Shown here: positions 20,033 through 29,336 of the stretch, piece after piece
Layout of the letters: each line of letters opens with the position of its first letter
Numbering within the stretch: position 1 is the stretch's first letter
Origin: Puia dinghuensis
GTDB taxonomy: Bacteria > Bacteroidota > Bacteroidia > Chitinophagales > Chitinophagaceae
DNA length: 64,000 bases
NCBI RefSeq assembly: GCF_014642875.1
Contig: NZ_BMJC01000001.1
Coordinates: 1,779,335-1,843,334 of the forward strand
Direction of reading: 5' to 3'
The notes under the pieces: model-generated
What the model was told of the DNA's origin: nothing
Seen by the model: only the letters and a program-made list of their open reading frames with translations
Database searches by the model: none
Position numbers and translations under genes: made by a program

Positions 20033-20046
20033 GCAGCTAAAGCTGC
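20033..20046. repeat. small intergenic hairpin
   Basis: GCAGC-TAAA-GCTGC between the barrel protein and HU-CCDC81 genes, preceded by a T-run on the + strand. Too weak on the coding strand to call a terminator. Confidence 0.35.
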
Positions 20047-20054
20047 GAATCTAC

Positions 20055-21704
20055 TCATTTCTTGTCTCCAAATGAAAATATTATCCCGCCCAGCACATTA
20101 AATCCATAAACGGGGTACTGGTGCCACCGCTCATATTTGTTGTTGAAAAGGTTGTTCATCTGGAACCAAAGATTCAACATCTTCGTGATCCGAAACTCCA
20201 CCCCCGCATTCATATCCGCTCCATTGTCTCCCTTGAACGGCACCCCGTCGGTGGGCGAACGATACTGGGCGCCGCTAAAGGCATAGAAATCGAGCTTGGC
20301 CCAGAAATCCTTAAAGGCTTCCCACTTCAAATGGGTGCTGAATTCCACCGGCAGCAGCCCCCAGGCCTTGGCCTGCTTCTGGAGGTCCTTGAATTGATAG
20401 ATATTCAGCCCGGCCGTCACGGTAAAATCTTCTCCCTGGAGATAGCTCAGCTCCCCATGCAGCTGAAGGGCCTGCATCGAGGTCTCATACCGGATAAGAA
20501 AATCCTTCCCGCCACCCACACTGTCATTGACAAAGAGGGGCATGTTATGGTATTGAAGATGCCCGATCTTGGCGGCATACGTAAAGTGATTGCTGATCGA
20601 TCCCTTAAAACCCCCATACACTTCCTCCATCCGCGTATTCAGCAGGGAGTCCGCCGGCTGCGCCAGCCAGGGGTTGATGGATTCAAACCGCTGGTAAGAC
20701 CCCTTGTCATAATACCCGATCCACCCCAGCTGTATCGTAAAGCGCTGATCACTCGTCGAAATATCAGCAAGGAAATTGGGCAGCAGGTGAAAGGCCTTGT
20801 TGTCCCACGAGGGTGTCACCGCCGCCTGCAAAAACAAGTTGGAGGTCTTCACCAAAAAGGCCGGGTTCACCGAATAAATATTATTGTTTTGGGCATTCGC
20901 CTGCGAAGGCAGGTTGTAATGCGTCAGGTCGGCCGTAAAGCCCAGATCAAAGGCGAATTCCTTCCCGATCAGCTTTTCCAATGGCAGATTCAGCACCGTA
21001 TTCGCCTCCGTGCCCTTCGGGTTCAGGTTGTCTTCAAAGTAGGATATCTTGATATTCGGGTGATAAAGCAGCCCAAACTCCGTGGGCACCGTATTGCGCA
21101 GACTCAACCCACCCTCGAAGGTCTGGAAGGTCCGTCTCAGCTGGTCACTCGTATATTTCAAGGTATCCGGCCGGTAACCGTAGAGGTAATAGACATCGTT
21201 CTTGAACCCAAGGTTGCCGGTCCATTCGAGGTTGTTGGTGGTCTTCACCGTCCCCAACAGCTTCACATCGGTAAGACTGTTCTTCTGATTATTAAGACTC
21301 CCTTTGCTGCTCAGCTGGTTGGCATAGAGATTGAAAAAGGTGGTCTTCCCATCCCCAAAGCTAAAGCCGCTGCGGATATACGGGATATGTACATTCCCAA
21401 CCCCGATCTTGATAAAATTGTGATTCACCCACGGGTTGATGGAATCCCGTTGCAGGGCCACCGGTTTCAGTTCCCCCGGCTGATAGTTGAGGAAAAGATA
21501 CTGGGCCGGAATAGTATAGGTGAGCCTGGGCCGGCTGGTATCCACCGCCGGCGGCGCCGCATTGAAATTGATCTTTACCGCCTCGCGCAATACGGGCTTG
21601 AAGGAAGAAGTGATGTCGATGGTCCTGCGTTTGGTCGTGTCCTGCGCCTGCACCGAAACAAAACAGAGGACACCCACCCCCAGGAAAAAATTCTTTTTAT
21701 TCAT
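20055..21704 (-). CDS. outer-membrane beta-barrel protein (conserved in Bacteroidota)
   Basis: 549 residues with a signal peptide ending near QAQ (residue 21). After a short conserved N-terminal region (SSFKPVLREAVKINFNAAPP) the protein is rich in alternating amphipathic strands and ends in an aromatic strand (NVLGGIIFSFGDKK), as expected for a barrel. No plug or TonB box was recognised, so it is probably not a TonB-dependent transporter. It starts 17 bp after the stop of the TPR protein and should be co-expressed with it; the pair may act together at the outer membrane. Specific function unknown. Confidence 0.8.
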   Translation of the reverse strand: MNKKNFFLGVGVLCFVSVQAQDTTKRRTIDITSSFKPVLREAVKINFNAAPPAVDTSRPRLTYTIPAQYLFLNYQPGELKPVALQRDSINPWVNHNFIKIGVGNVHIPYIRSGFSFGDGKTTFFNLYANQLSSKGSLNNQKNSLTDVKLLGTVKTTNNLEWTGNLGFKNDVYYLYGYRPDTLKYTSDQLRRTFQTFEGGLSLRNTVPTEFGLLYHPNIKISYFEDNLNPKGTEANTVLNLPLEKLIGKEFAFDLGFTADLTHYNLPSQANAQNNNIYSVNPAFLVKTSNLFLQAAVTPSWDNKAFHLLPNFLADISTSDQRFTIQLGWIGYYDKGSYQRFESINPWLAQPADSLLNTRMEEVYGGFKGSISNHFTYAAKIGHLQYHNMPLFVNDSVGGGKDFLIRYETSMQALQLHGELSYLQGEDFTVTAGLNIYQFKDLQKQAKAWGLLPVEFSTHLKWEAFKDFWAKLDFYAFSGAQYRSPTDGVPFKGDNGADMNAGVEFRITKMLNLWFQMNNLFNNKYERWHQYPVYGFNVLGGIIFSFGDKK

Positions 21705-21721
21705 GTAAACTTACATTCTGA

Positions 21722-24700
21722 TTAATTACTACCGGTAGTATCCACTTTGCTGCCCTTCTTTTCCTCCGCCACCACCTGCGCTAATTTCTGTTGGGCCTGC
21801 AACCGCAGCTCTTCGATCTTCGCTTTCTCTACAATACTTTGATACGTGGCCTTTGCATTGAAATAATCTTTCTCCGCAAAATAGATATCGCCAAGCAACA
21901 GGTAGGCCTTGGTCACCCATTCCTCGTAAGAGCCCGACTTATTGATCACTTCGAAAGCGGCTTTCTCCGCATCCTTATTCTGACCCGCGTGGAAAAGACA
22001 ATCGGCAATCTGATACCGGGCTTCCGCACTGTAGGCCGACTTGGTCAGGCCCGCGGCCGTCCGGAAATATTGCAAGGCCTGATCGCATTGGTTGTTCACC
22101 TGGTAGGATTTGGCAATGGCCATATTCGCCAACACCCTGTCATCCGTACTGATCCCCTTCTGGTTCAGCAGGTCCTTGGCATTGGCCACCGCATCCGGCC
22201 ATTTCTGCAGCTGGTACTGGCTGCGCAACAGCCCGCGCATGGCTTCCAATTTATTCGCCTCCGAAGACGCGAAGTCCTTCAGCTTGCTGAAATACTTCTC
22301 CGCATTGGCATAATCCTTCAGGTTGAAGAAGTACAGCGTGGCCGCCTGCAAGAGCGACTTCTCCCCGAATTTATTCGGCGCCCGGTCTGCCACCACCGCA
22401 TACCCTACTACCGCCTTTGCCCATTCTTTTTGGGAGAAATAGATCTCACTCTTATAATAGTTGGCTTCGAGTGAATACTTGCCATCGGGAAATTTGGCTA
22501 AATAGGATTCGAATCGCTGAACGGCGCCTGGGAAATTGCCATTGTTGAATTGCACCTCCGCCTCTTCATACGCCAATTGATCTTCCTGGCTGGCGCTTAC
22601 CTCGACGCCCATTCCCTTGGCGAAATTGACATATTCGCTGGTCCGGCCCTCTTCCACATAGATGGTCTTCGCATTGTCAAGCCCTTCCTGCGCTTCGGGG
22701 GAGTTGGGATACTGCCGCAACAGCGAATCATACTGCTTCAGCGCCTCATCGTTGTTGTTGAGGTTGTACCAGGCGATCCCGCTGCGGAGATAGGCCCTGG
22801 GCTTCAACGCATCCGCTCCGGACGTATGCAGCACGTTCTTCAGATAAGGCAGCGCCTCCCGGTATTGCTCACCGGCAAGATACGTACTGGCAACTTCCAT
22901 ATTGACATCCGCCGACAGACTCGACGTGGGGTAAAGCCTGGCGATCGTGTTCAGCAGATCGATCTTCTGTTTGCCGCTGGTGACGCCCGCGATCATCGCC
23001 TTTTGAAAAGTAGCATAATCGCTTGCCGGCCAGGAATAGCTCACCACCCTGTTATACATTGCAAGGGCCGTCTTATAATCCCGGTTCATATAATAACAGT
23101 CCGCCACCCGGACATACGCATCCTGTTCCATCGGGGAAGAGCTCAGACTTGGCGTCCGCACCACCTGCTCGAAGAACCCCTGCGCCTGGCGATAGTTCTC
23201 CTTCTTCAAAAAACAATATCCAAGATTATATTTGGCGTTCGTAGGATTCACCTCCCCGTTCACGGCGCCGTTCTTCAGATAAGCGAGAAAATATTGTATG
23301 GCGTCATCGATCTTCCCAAGACGGTAGGAGATCTCTCCCTTCCAAAACTGCACAAAGGGCAGAACACTCCCGTTATTGGGGTCCTTCAGCGCTCTGTCCA
23401 GCAGGTCATTCGCGCCCAGCAGCATCCCGTCATTCACCATTTCGGTCGCCCTGCCATATAAGATGCGCGGGATCAGCCGCCTGGCATTCTCCGAAGGATG
23501 CCCCAGGCTATCGATCAGGGTCAGCGCGTCCTTGTAATTGTTGGTTCCCGCCAACACGCTAAGCAACAATTCCCGCGCTTCCCCACTATAATCGGAGTTG
23601 GGATACTGTTGCAAAAAACCCTGCAGCTCCGTCAAGGCTACATCCTGGTAACCCAGCTCATAGGAGAGCTTGGCATAATTGAACTTCGAGATCTCTTTCT
23701 GCTTGGGATTGCTGCTGTTGAGGCTGCAGAAAAGAAAAGCATTCCGGGCATTGGCTTTCTGGGCGGTGCGGAGATAGGCGTCGCCCAGCAGGTACATAGA
23801 GTTCTGCGCCATGGAATCCTCTTTTCCGCCCAGCTGCTTAAATCCATTTATTGCCTTGTTCCAGTCCTTGGTCTGGTAATAACAATAAGACAGCTCGTAA
23901 AGGTCCTCCCGGGAGACCGTCTTCGATGAATTGACATACTGCTCCAGGAAAGGCAATGCCTTCGCAAACTCCTGCTTTTCATAATAACCATGCCCTACCA
24001 GCTGTCGCAGTTCGTTATCATAATACTGGTTCCCTTTTTTCAGATGCGCCTCCGCATAGTCGATAGCCTTGTCCTTCTGGCCCTGGACGAGATAAATATT
24101 AGCTATATAATAGGGAACAACCTTCTCATAAGTGGGAGAATTCTCCACAACCTGAAAAGCTTGCAGGGCATCATTATATTTCTTCTGGTAGAAACAGATA
24201 AACCCGTAGTAATAATTGGCGTCGAGATAATTGGGGTCCTTTGGCAGCTGCCGGATGGCATTGAAAAGCGGGAGGGCGTTGTCGAACTGCCTGGCGGTGA
24301 AATAGCAATAACCCTCATGAAATTTCAGATCGGCTATCTCCTGGTTGCTCAGGTTCTCGATATCGGCATGGTCATAAAGCTTCAGCGCATCGGCATAATC
24401 CTTCTGCCGGAAATAATATTCCGCCAGGTGGAAACTGATCATCCCCACCCGTGGCGCATTGTTCTCCAGTTCGATGTAATCCCGGGACGCGTTTACGGCG
24501 ATGCTATCGTTCTGCTCGAGGGCGCAGACGAGATAATAATATTTTACATCCTGGTATTCAACGGAATTATTGCTTTTATCTGTCTCCCGGAGGTTGAATT
24601 TCAAATCCCGGAAGATCGGATAGGCCAGACTATAAAAGTCATGCTCGAAGAACTCCTTAGCCTGCCTGAACTCAGCCTGCGGGTCGTCATAATAACGGGT

Positions 24701-24763
24701 CTGCTGGGCGAAAGAAGAAGAAGAAAGAAGAAGGACCAAAAACAATATTGCAGAGTACTTCAC
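21722..24763 (-). CDS. exported tetratricopeptide repeat protein, 1013 aa
   Basis: Signal peptide 1-19 (MKYSAILFLVLLLSSSSFAQ). Almost the entire mature chain is TPR helices of the Bacteroidota type (for example YCYFTARQFDNALPLFNAI, NYYYGFICFYQKKYNDALQ, YEEAEVQFNNGNFPGAVQRF), more than twenty repeats in total. It ends with QKLAQVVAEEKKGSKVDTTG. It is a periplasmic scaffold, likely a partner of the barrel protein encoded 17 bp downstream. The 228-bp upstream region shared with the divergent DoxX gene holds a GGCC-GAA-GGCC mini-hairpin 32 bp before the start. Confidence 0.88.
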   Translation of the reverse strand: MKYSAILFLVLLLSSSSFAQQTRYYDDPQAEFRQAKEFFEHDFYSLAYPIFRDLKFNLRETDKSNNSVEYQDVKYYYLVCALEQNDSIAVNASRDYIELENNAPRVGMISFHLAEYYFRQKDYADALKLYDHADIENLSNQEIADLKFHEGYCYFTARQFDNALPLFNAIRQLPKDPNYLDANYYYGFICFYQKKYNDALQAFQVVENSPTYEKVVPYYIANIYLVQGQKDKAIDYAEAHLKKGNQYYDNELRQLVGHGYYEKQEFAKALPFLEQYVNSSKTVSREDLYELSYCYYQTKDWNKAINGFKQLGGKEDSMAQNSMYLLGDAYLRTAQKANARNAFLFCSLNSSNPKQKEISKFNYAKLSYELGYQDVALTELQGFLQQYPNSDYSGEARELLLSVLAGTNNYKDALTLIDSLGHPSENARRLIPRILYGRATEMVNDGMLLGANDLLDRALKDPNNGSVLPFVQFWKGEISYRLGKIDDAIQYFLAYLKNGAVNGEVNPTNAKYNLGYCFLKKENYRQAQGFFEQVVRTPSLSSSPMEQDAYVRVADCYYMNRDYKTALAMYNRVVSYSWPASDYATFQKAMIAGVTSGKQKIDLLNTIARLYPTSSLSADVNMEVASTYLAGEQYREALPYLKNVLHTSGADALKPRAYLRSGIAWYNLNNNDEALKQYDSLLRQYPNSPEAQEGLDNAKTIYVEEGRTSEYVNFAKGMGVEVSASQEDQLAYEEAEVQFNNGNFPGAVQRFESYLAKFPDGKYSLEANYYKSEIYFSQKEWAKAVVGYAVVADRAPNKFGEKSLLQAATLYFFNLKDYANAEKYFSKLKDFASSEANKLEAMRGLLRSQYQLQKWPDAVANAKDLLNQKGISTDDRVLANMAIAKSYQVNNQCDQALQYFRTAAGLTKSAYSAEARYQIADCLFHAGQNKDAEKAAFEVINKSGSYEEWVTKAYLLLGDIYFAEKDYFNAKATYQSIVEKAKIEELRLQAQQKLAQVVAEEKKGSKVDTTGSN

Positions 24764-24794
24764 TGGAAAATAGTTTGATTGTTATTCCCATCAT

Positions 24795-24805
24795 GGCCTT
24801 CGGCC
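24795..24805 (-). repeat. solo GGCC-GAA-GGCC mini-hairpin, copy d
   Basis: Identical to hairpin 2 of copy c, and like it followed by AT-C/G-AT, in the leader of the TPR gene. The first hairpin of the pair is not clear here. Confidence 0.4.
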
Positions 24806-24941
24806 GCCGTGCCCGTGGCCCATCCTGCGCCAACCCTACCAACAGGCGTAACGCGCTAAGTTTCTAATTATTTTGCCTTTTACCAAACATCGTTCCAAAC
24901 AGGTGTGGATAACTGCAAGGATTAACATTTCCTTATAACTC

Positions 24942-24972
24942 TTTGATCCAATAGCACAAAAAACTATCTTCA
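24942..24972 (+). promoter_or_regulatory. Bacteroidota-type promoter for the DoxX gene
   Basis: TTTG at 24942-24945 and TATCTTCA at 24965-24972 are 19 bp apart, matching the -33 TTTG and -7 TAnnTTTG pattern; the ATG is 20 bp further on. Confidence 0.55.
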
Positions 24973-24991
24973 TACCAAATTCAAATCATAC

Positions 24992-25417
24992 ATGAAAAAA
25001 TTCCTGTCCACCGCCTATTCCGAAACCGCTTTCAACATTGCCGCCCTGGTCCTGCGCCTCACCTTCGGCCTGCTCATCTGCATCTACCACGGCTTCGACA
25101 AATTGAAGAATTTCGGTAAGCTGCAATATATCTTTCCCGATCCTATCGCTGTGCTCGGCCACCGCTGGTCCCTCGTCCTGGTCATCTTCGCAGAGGTCTT
25201 TTGCGCCCTGCTCCTGGTGCTGGGATTGTTCACCCGGTTCGCCGCACTCGTACTGGTCATCAGCATGGGCGTAGCCCTTTTCCTGGTACACAGAGGACAT
25301 GTCCCGGTAAATAACGGCATCGTCAGCGAACAGGTATTCCTCTACTTCGCAGCCTTCGTAGCGATCCTGATGGTTGGTCCCGGCCGCATCAGCGTCGACG
25401 GCGCAATGGGGAAATAA
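24992..25417 (+). CDS. DoxX family membrane protein
   Basis: 141 residues with four predicted transmembrane helices. The N-terminal block ALVLRLTFGLLICIYHGFDK and the FAEVFCALLLVLGLFTRFAA segment are typical of DoxX. DoxX proteins are inner-membrane proteins linked to redox or quinone metabolism; the exact role is not defined. Followed after 28 bp by a second membrane protein gene, then the thioesterase gene, all on the same strand, so probably the first gene of an operon that could extend to cinA. Confidence 0.88.
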   Translation: MKKFLSTAYSETAFNIAALVLRLTFGLLICIYHGFDKLKNFGKLQYIFPDPIAVLGHRWSLVLVIFAEVFCALLLVLGLFTRFAALVLVISMGVALFLVHRGHVPVNNGIVSEQVFLYFAAFVAILMVGPGRISVDGAMGK

Positions 25418-25445
25418 GCGTGGAAAAATAACAAACCTCCTAAAT

Positions 25446-26015
25446 ATGAAAAAAGCCGACCTCGTTCACCTGACCCTCCTCATCGTAGCCATCCTGTCCG
25501 GCTATACCGCCGTAGACTATCTCATCAGCGTATTGTCGATGGTGGCCTACCTGGGAGAACCGTTATCCCAATTCACTACGCGGGCAGCCTATCTTTTCCT
25601 CTATGCATTCCTCCACGCCTGTGTCTGCATCGCGCTCATCGCCAATGGCCGGAAATATGCCGCGATGATCCTGAGAGACGAGCCGGAGGGTTCCTGGGAA
25701 GATGCCGCCCGCTGGGACCTCGATCGCCGCAATATGCTCTTCGTCCTTTTCATCGGCATCGGCCTTTACATGCTCATCATGTATGGTGCCTATGCCATCA
25801 GCGATTGTTATCAGCTGTTCGCCGAAAAGGTCAATAGCAACGGCGCACTCGGCCTCAACGACAGCCGCCCGGTCAAGCCGCATACTGTTAACATCGCCAT
25901 CGACCTGTTGCGACTCACCTTCGGCGCCGGCCTCGTCTATGCGTCCCCTACCCTCACCAATTTCATAGAAAAGAAGATCGCCATCCGGCTCCAACGCGAC
26001 CCGGTATCAAATTAG
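25446..26015 (+). CDS. four-helix membrane protein of unknown function
   Basis: 189 residues from the ATG at 25446; an upstream in-frame start at 25374 would overlap the DoxX gene and add a non-hydrophobic leader, so it was not used. Transmembrane helices lie near residues 5-35, 45-65, 98-120 and 152-175. No family was recognised. It ends 3 bp before the thioesterase gene, which implies co-translation. Confidence 0.75.
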   Translation: MKKADLVHLTLLIVAILSGYTAVDYLISVLSMVAYLGEPLSQFTTRAAYLFLYAFLHACVCIALIANGRKYAAMILRDEPEGSWEDAARWDLDRRNMLFVLFIGIGLYMLIMYGAYAISDCYQLFAEKVNSNGALGLNDSRPVKPHTVNIAIDLLRLTFGAGLVYASPTLTNFIEKKIAIRLQRDPVSN

Positions 26016-26018
26016 AAT

Positions 26019-26429
26019 ATGTACACCAGCGAAACACAGGTCCGCGTACGCTACGCCGAGACCGATCAGATGAACGTCGTCTATCACGGCAACTATGCCC
26101 AGTATTTCGAAGTGGGCCGCGTGGAAGCCATCCGGCAGCTGGGCTTAAGCTATAAAGACCTCGAAGCCGACGGCATCATTATGCCCGTCATCGAATGGAC
26201 CGCAAAATTTCTACGCCCGGCTCACTATGACGACCTGCTCACCGTCCGGACCACACTGAAAGAATGGCCCGAGGGGCATCGCATCGTATTCCAGCAGGAA
26301 GTGTACAACGAGAAGGGAAAGCTTCTCACCACCGGCCACGTTGTCCTGTATTTCCTGGAAAAGGACACCATGGAGAAGACAGCCATGCCGCCGGAGATGG
26401 AGCAGCGGCTGAAACCATATTTCACCTAA
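26019..26429 (+). CDS. YbgC/4HBT-type acyl-CoA thioesterase
   Basis: 136 residues, full hot-dog fold. The active-site region VRVRYAETDQMNVVYHGNYAQYFEVGR has the catalytic Asp of the 4-hydroxybenzoyl-CoA thioesterase family (D in ETDQM) and the H-G-N-Y that follows. Acts on a cytoplasmic acyl-CoA; chain preference is not visible. Sits between a membrane protein gene (3 bp) and cinA (9 bp). Confidence 0.92.
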   Translation: MYTSETQVRVRYAETDQMNVVYHGNYAQYFEVGRVEAIRQLGLSYKDLEADGIIMPVIEWTAKFLRPAHYDDLLTVRTTLKEWPEGHRIVFQQEVYNEKGKLLTTGHVVLYFLEKDTMEKTAMPPEMEQRLKPYFT

Positions 26430-26438
26430 TTTTGGGTT

Positions 26439-27710
26439 ATGAATAAGGTTGTGGCCAGCATCATCACCATCGGAGACGAAATACTGATAGGACAAGTAAT
26501 CGACACCAACAGCGCCTGGATGGGGCAGGAATTGAACAAAAATGGCATCTGGGTCAGCCACCGCGTAGCAGTAGGTGACAATCGCACCGATATCCTGGAA
26601 GCGCTGGATGAAGCCTCCCGTCGCGCCAGCATCATCCTCATCACAGGCGGACTGGGCCCCACAGCCGATGACATCACAAAACCCCTGCTCCTGGAATATT
26701 TTGGCGGGAAGATGGTCGTCGACGAAAAGGCCCTGGCCAACGTAAAATGGATCTTCGAGCGCCTCAAGCGTCCCATGATCGACCGCAACCTCCAACAAGC
26801 CGAAGTCCCCGACTCCTGCACCGTCATCCAGAACCGGCGCGGCACTGCTCCGGGGATGTGGTTCGAAAAGGAAGGCCGCATCTTCGTCTCGATGCCCGGC
26901 GTCCCCCATGAAATGCAAGGAATGATTACCGATGACGTGCTGCCTGCTCTCCGCCGGCACTTCCGGCTCCCCTACATCGCCCACCGTACCCTGCTGACAT
27001 TCGGCATCGGCGAATCCTTCCTGGCCGAACATATAAAGACATTCGAAGAAGCCCTGCCCGGCTCCATCAAGCTGGCCTACCTGCCCAATTATGGAATGGT
27101 GCGCCTCCGCCTCACCATCCGCGGCGAAGACCCGGTGCCAATGGAGGCGCTCTTACAGCAACAGTTCGATACCCTAAAAGGACTGGTCACTGAATGGATG
27201 GTCGCCGGCGAAGACATCACCATCCAGGAGGCCATCGGCCGCCTCCTGAAAGCAGGCGGCCACACCCTCGGCACCGCCGAAAGCTGCACCGGCGGCTACA
27301 TCGCCCACCTCATCACCTCCATCCCCGGCAGCAGCAATTATTATAAAGGTAGCGTCGTCAGCTACGCCAACGAAGTAAAGATGCAAATGCTCGGCGTGAA
27401 GCCGGATACCCTGGCGCAGCATGGCGCCGTCAGCGAAGAGACCGTCCGGGAAATGGTAAAAGGCGCCCTTGCCGGGCTGGACACCGACTTCGCCATCGCA
27501 ACGTCCGGCATCATGGGGCCGGATGGCGGGACACCCGAAAAACCGGTAGGCACGGCATGGGTAGCGGTTGGAAACCGTCAAAATATTCTCACCCAAAAAT
27601 TTTCATTCCGCTTCGACCGGCAACGGAATATTGAATTAACGGCAACAAACGCCCTCAATCTGTTGAGGAAATTCATCCTGTCTGCCACCCCCGCCCCCCT
27701 GCCGGCATGA
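26439..27710 (+). CDS. cinA: CinA family protein (nicotinamide-nucleotide amidohydrolase)
   Basis: 423 residues with both standard domains. Residues about 5-170 are the MoCF-like COG1058 domain (ITIGDEILIGQVIDTNS, ITGGLGPTADDITKP, MPGVPHEMQGM); about 258-415 are the PncC-type deamidase domain with TAESCTGGYIAHLITSIPGS, the SYANEVK segment and SGIMGPDGGTPEKPVGTAW. It recycles the pyridine nucleotide by-product NMN (deamidation to NaMN) and may hydrolyse ADP-ribose. Placed 9 bp after the thioesterase gene. Length and motifs are complete. Confidence 0.95.
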   Translation: MNKVVASIITIGDEILIGQVIDTNSAWMGQELNKNGIWVSHRVAVGDNRTDILEALDEASRRASIILITGGLGPTADDITKPLLLEYFGGKMVVDEKALANVKWIFERLKRPMIDRNLQQAEVPDSCTVIQNRRGTAPGMWFEKEGRIFVSMPGVPHEMQGMITDDVLPALRRHFRLPYIAHRTLLTFGIGESFLAEHIKTFEEALPGSIKLAYLPNYGMVRLRLTIRGEDPVPMEALLQQQFDTLKGLVTEWMVAGEDITIQEAIGRLLKAGGHTLGTAESCTGGYIAHLITSIPGSSNYYKGSVVSYANEVKMQMLGVKPDTLAQHGAVSEETVREMVKGALAGLDTDFAIATSGIMGPDGGTPEKPVGTAWVAVGNRQNILTQKFSFRFDRQRNIELTATNALNLLRKFILSATPAPLPA

Positions 27711-27748
27711 CCTAACCCGAAGACCGGTCTCCACAAACTAAAAAATAC

Positions 27749-27756
27749 TACCTTTG
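27749..27756 (+). promoter_or_regulatory. -7 box of the E2 gene promoter
   Basis: TACCTTTG is an exact TAnnTTTG match 41 bp before the ATG at 27798. No clear TTTG sits at the expected -33 distance. Confidence 0.4.
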
Positions 27757-27797
27757 TCCATCTTTGGATAATTGGATAATCTTAAATCTGCCATATT

Positions 27798-29177
27798 ATG
27801 TCTCTTGTCGATCTGGTAATGCCAAAAATGGGTGAAAGTATCATGGAAGCCACCATTCTGAAGTGGCACAAGCAGCCCGGCGATGCCGTGAAGCAAGACG
27901 AGACCGTATTGGAAATAGCAACCGATAAGGTGGATTCCGAGGTTCCTTCCATCACCGAAGGCGTCATGGAAGAAGTGCTTTACCAGGTGAACGATGTCGT
28001 TCCCATTGGCTCCGTCATCGCCCGCATCCGCACCAGCAACGGCGCCGCGGCAACCCCTCCCGTACAAGAGGCTGTCACCGTTACCCCCACCCCAACCGCG
28101 ACACAAAACCATCACCCTGCCCCACAGGTATTCGCCGCCAACCCAGGCACTCCCCGGTTCTACTCCCCTCTCGTGCTTAACATCGCTGCCAGCGAAGGGG
28201 TACCCCTGAGTGAGCTCGAGTCTATCCCCGGTACCGGCAACGAAGGCAGGGTAACCAAAAAGGACATTCTTCAATATATCGCCGACCGAAGATCCGGCCA
28301 CGTGCCCACAGCTGCCGCAACGACGCCCGCCGGCGCCGCCTACCCCGCCGCCGCAACACCTGCCGCTACTACCAGCTACCCCGCTGCCACCCCGCCGCCT
28401 TCCGTTACCCCCACACGCACCACACCCGAAACCATCAACACCCAGCCCCCCATAGTTCTCGGAAGCGGCAACGTAGAGATCATCGAAATGGACCGGATGC
28501 GCCGCCTCATCGCCGACCATATGGTCCGCAGCGTGCACACCAGTCCGCACGTCACCAGCATCTCCGAAGCCGACGTCACCCATCTCGTCCAATGGCGGGA
28601 AAAAGTCAAAAATGAATTCGAAAAAAGAGAAGGCACAAAACTCACCTTCACTCCATTATTCATCGAAGCAGTCATCCGCTGCATAAAGAAATACCCGCTC
28701 GTCAACAGCTCGGTCGATGGCGATAAGATCATCCTCAAAAAGGATATCAATATTGGTATGGCTACGGCCCTGCCGTCCGGCAATCTCATCGTTCCCGTCA
28801 TCCGCAACGCCGACCAGCTCAATCTCACCGGACTTGCGCGCCAGGTCAATACCCTTGCAGACAACGCCCGCCAAAACAAGTTGCGGCCCGAAGACACCCA
28901 GGGAGGAACCTTTACCCTCACCAATGTGGGCACCTTCGGAAGCCTGATGGGCACTCCTATCATCAACCAGCCGCAGGTAGCCATCCTCGCCGTAGGCGCT
29001 ATCAAGAAGCGCCCCATGGTACTGGAGACAGACGGTGGGGATGCCATCGTTATCCGGCACATGATGTACCTCTCGCTTTCCTACGACCACCGCATCGTAG
29101 ATGGCAGCCTGGGAGCGACATTCTGTTCAGCTGTTGCACGCGAACTGGAGAACTTCCCGGTCGACCGGCAGCTGTAG
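27798..29177 (+). CDS. dihydrolipoamide acyltransferase, E2 of a 2-oxoacid dehydrogenase
   Basis: 459 residues. Lipoyl domain 1-78 with the lipoylated lysine in EIATDKVDSEVPS (K44); a Pro/Ala/Thr-rich linker; the E3/E1-binding domain near 115-155 (YSPLVLNIAASEGVPLSEL, GTGNEGRVTKKDILQYI); a second Ala/Pro linker; and the catalytic domain about 225-459 ending in SYDHRIVDG (H431, D435). It transfers the acyl group to CoA in the pyruvate, 2-oxoglutarate or branched-chain complex; sequence alone does not fix which one. Apparently a single-gene unit, as no E1 or E3 gene is adjacent. Confidence 0.92.
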   Translation: MSLVDLVMPKMGESIMEATILKWHKQPGDAVKQDETVLEIATDKVDSEVPSITEGVMEEVLYQVNDVVPIGSVIARIRTSNGAAATPPVQEAVTVTPTPTATQNHHPAPQVFAANPGTPRFYSPLVLNIAASEGVPLSELESIPGTGNEGRVTKKDILQYIADRRSGHVPTAAATTPAGAAYPAAATPAATTSYPAATPPPSVTPTRTTPETINTQPPIVLGSGNVEIIEMDRMRRLIADHMVRSVHTSPHVTSISEADVTHLVQWREKVKNEFEKREGTKLTFTPLFIEAVIRCIKKYPLVNSSVDGDKIILKKDINIGMATALPSGNLIVPVIRNADQLNLTGLARQVNTLADNARQNKLRPEDTQGGTFTLTNVGTFGSLMGTPIINQPQVAILAVGAIKKRPMVLETDGGDAIVIRHMMYLSLSYDHRIVDGSLGATFCSAVARELENFPVDRQL

Positions 29178-29336
29178 CCGAAGCAGCCCCCGCCACCTTC
29201 GAAGCCACAGCCCCCAATGCAACCCGCCTCCGCCGGGGCTCTCCCCCCTATTGCATTATTCATCGGATTTTCGTAAATTCATCTAATTGCCCCCGCCCCA
29301 ACCGGCGACTTTGGCTCTGAATTTAAAAGAAGGTCT

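Noticed and set aside
20121-21725. 534-codon + strand frame opposite the barrel gene
   Set aside because: The minus-strand frame has a signal peptide and barrel strands; this one has none and is a codon-bias shadow.
25374-25445. Upstream start extending the four-helix membrane protein
   Set aside because: Overlaps the DoxX gene and adds a leader with no feature; the ATG at 25446 follows the DoxX stop.
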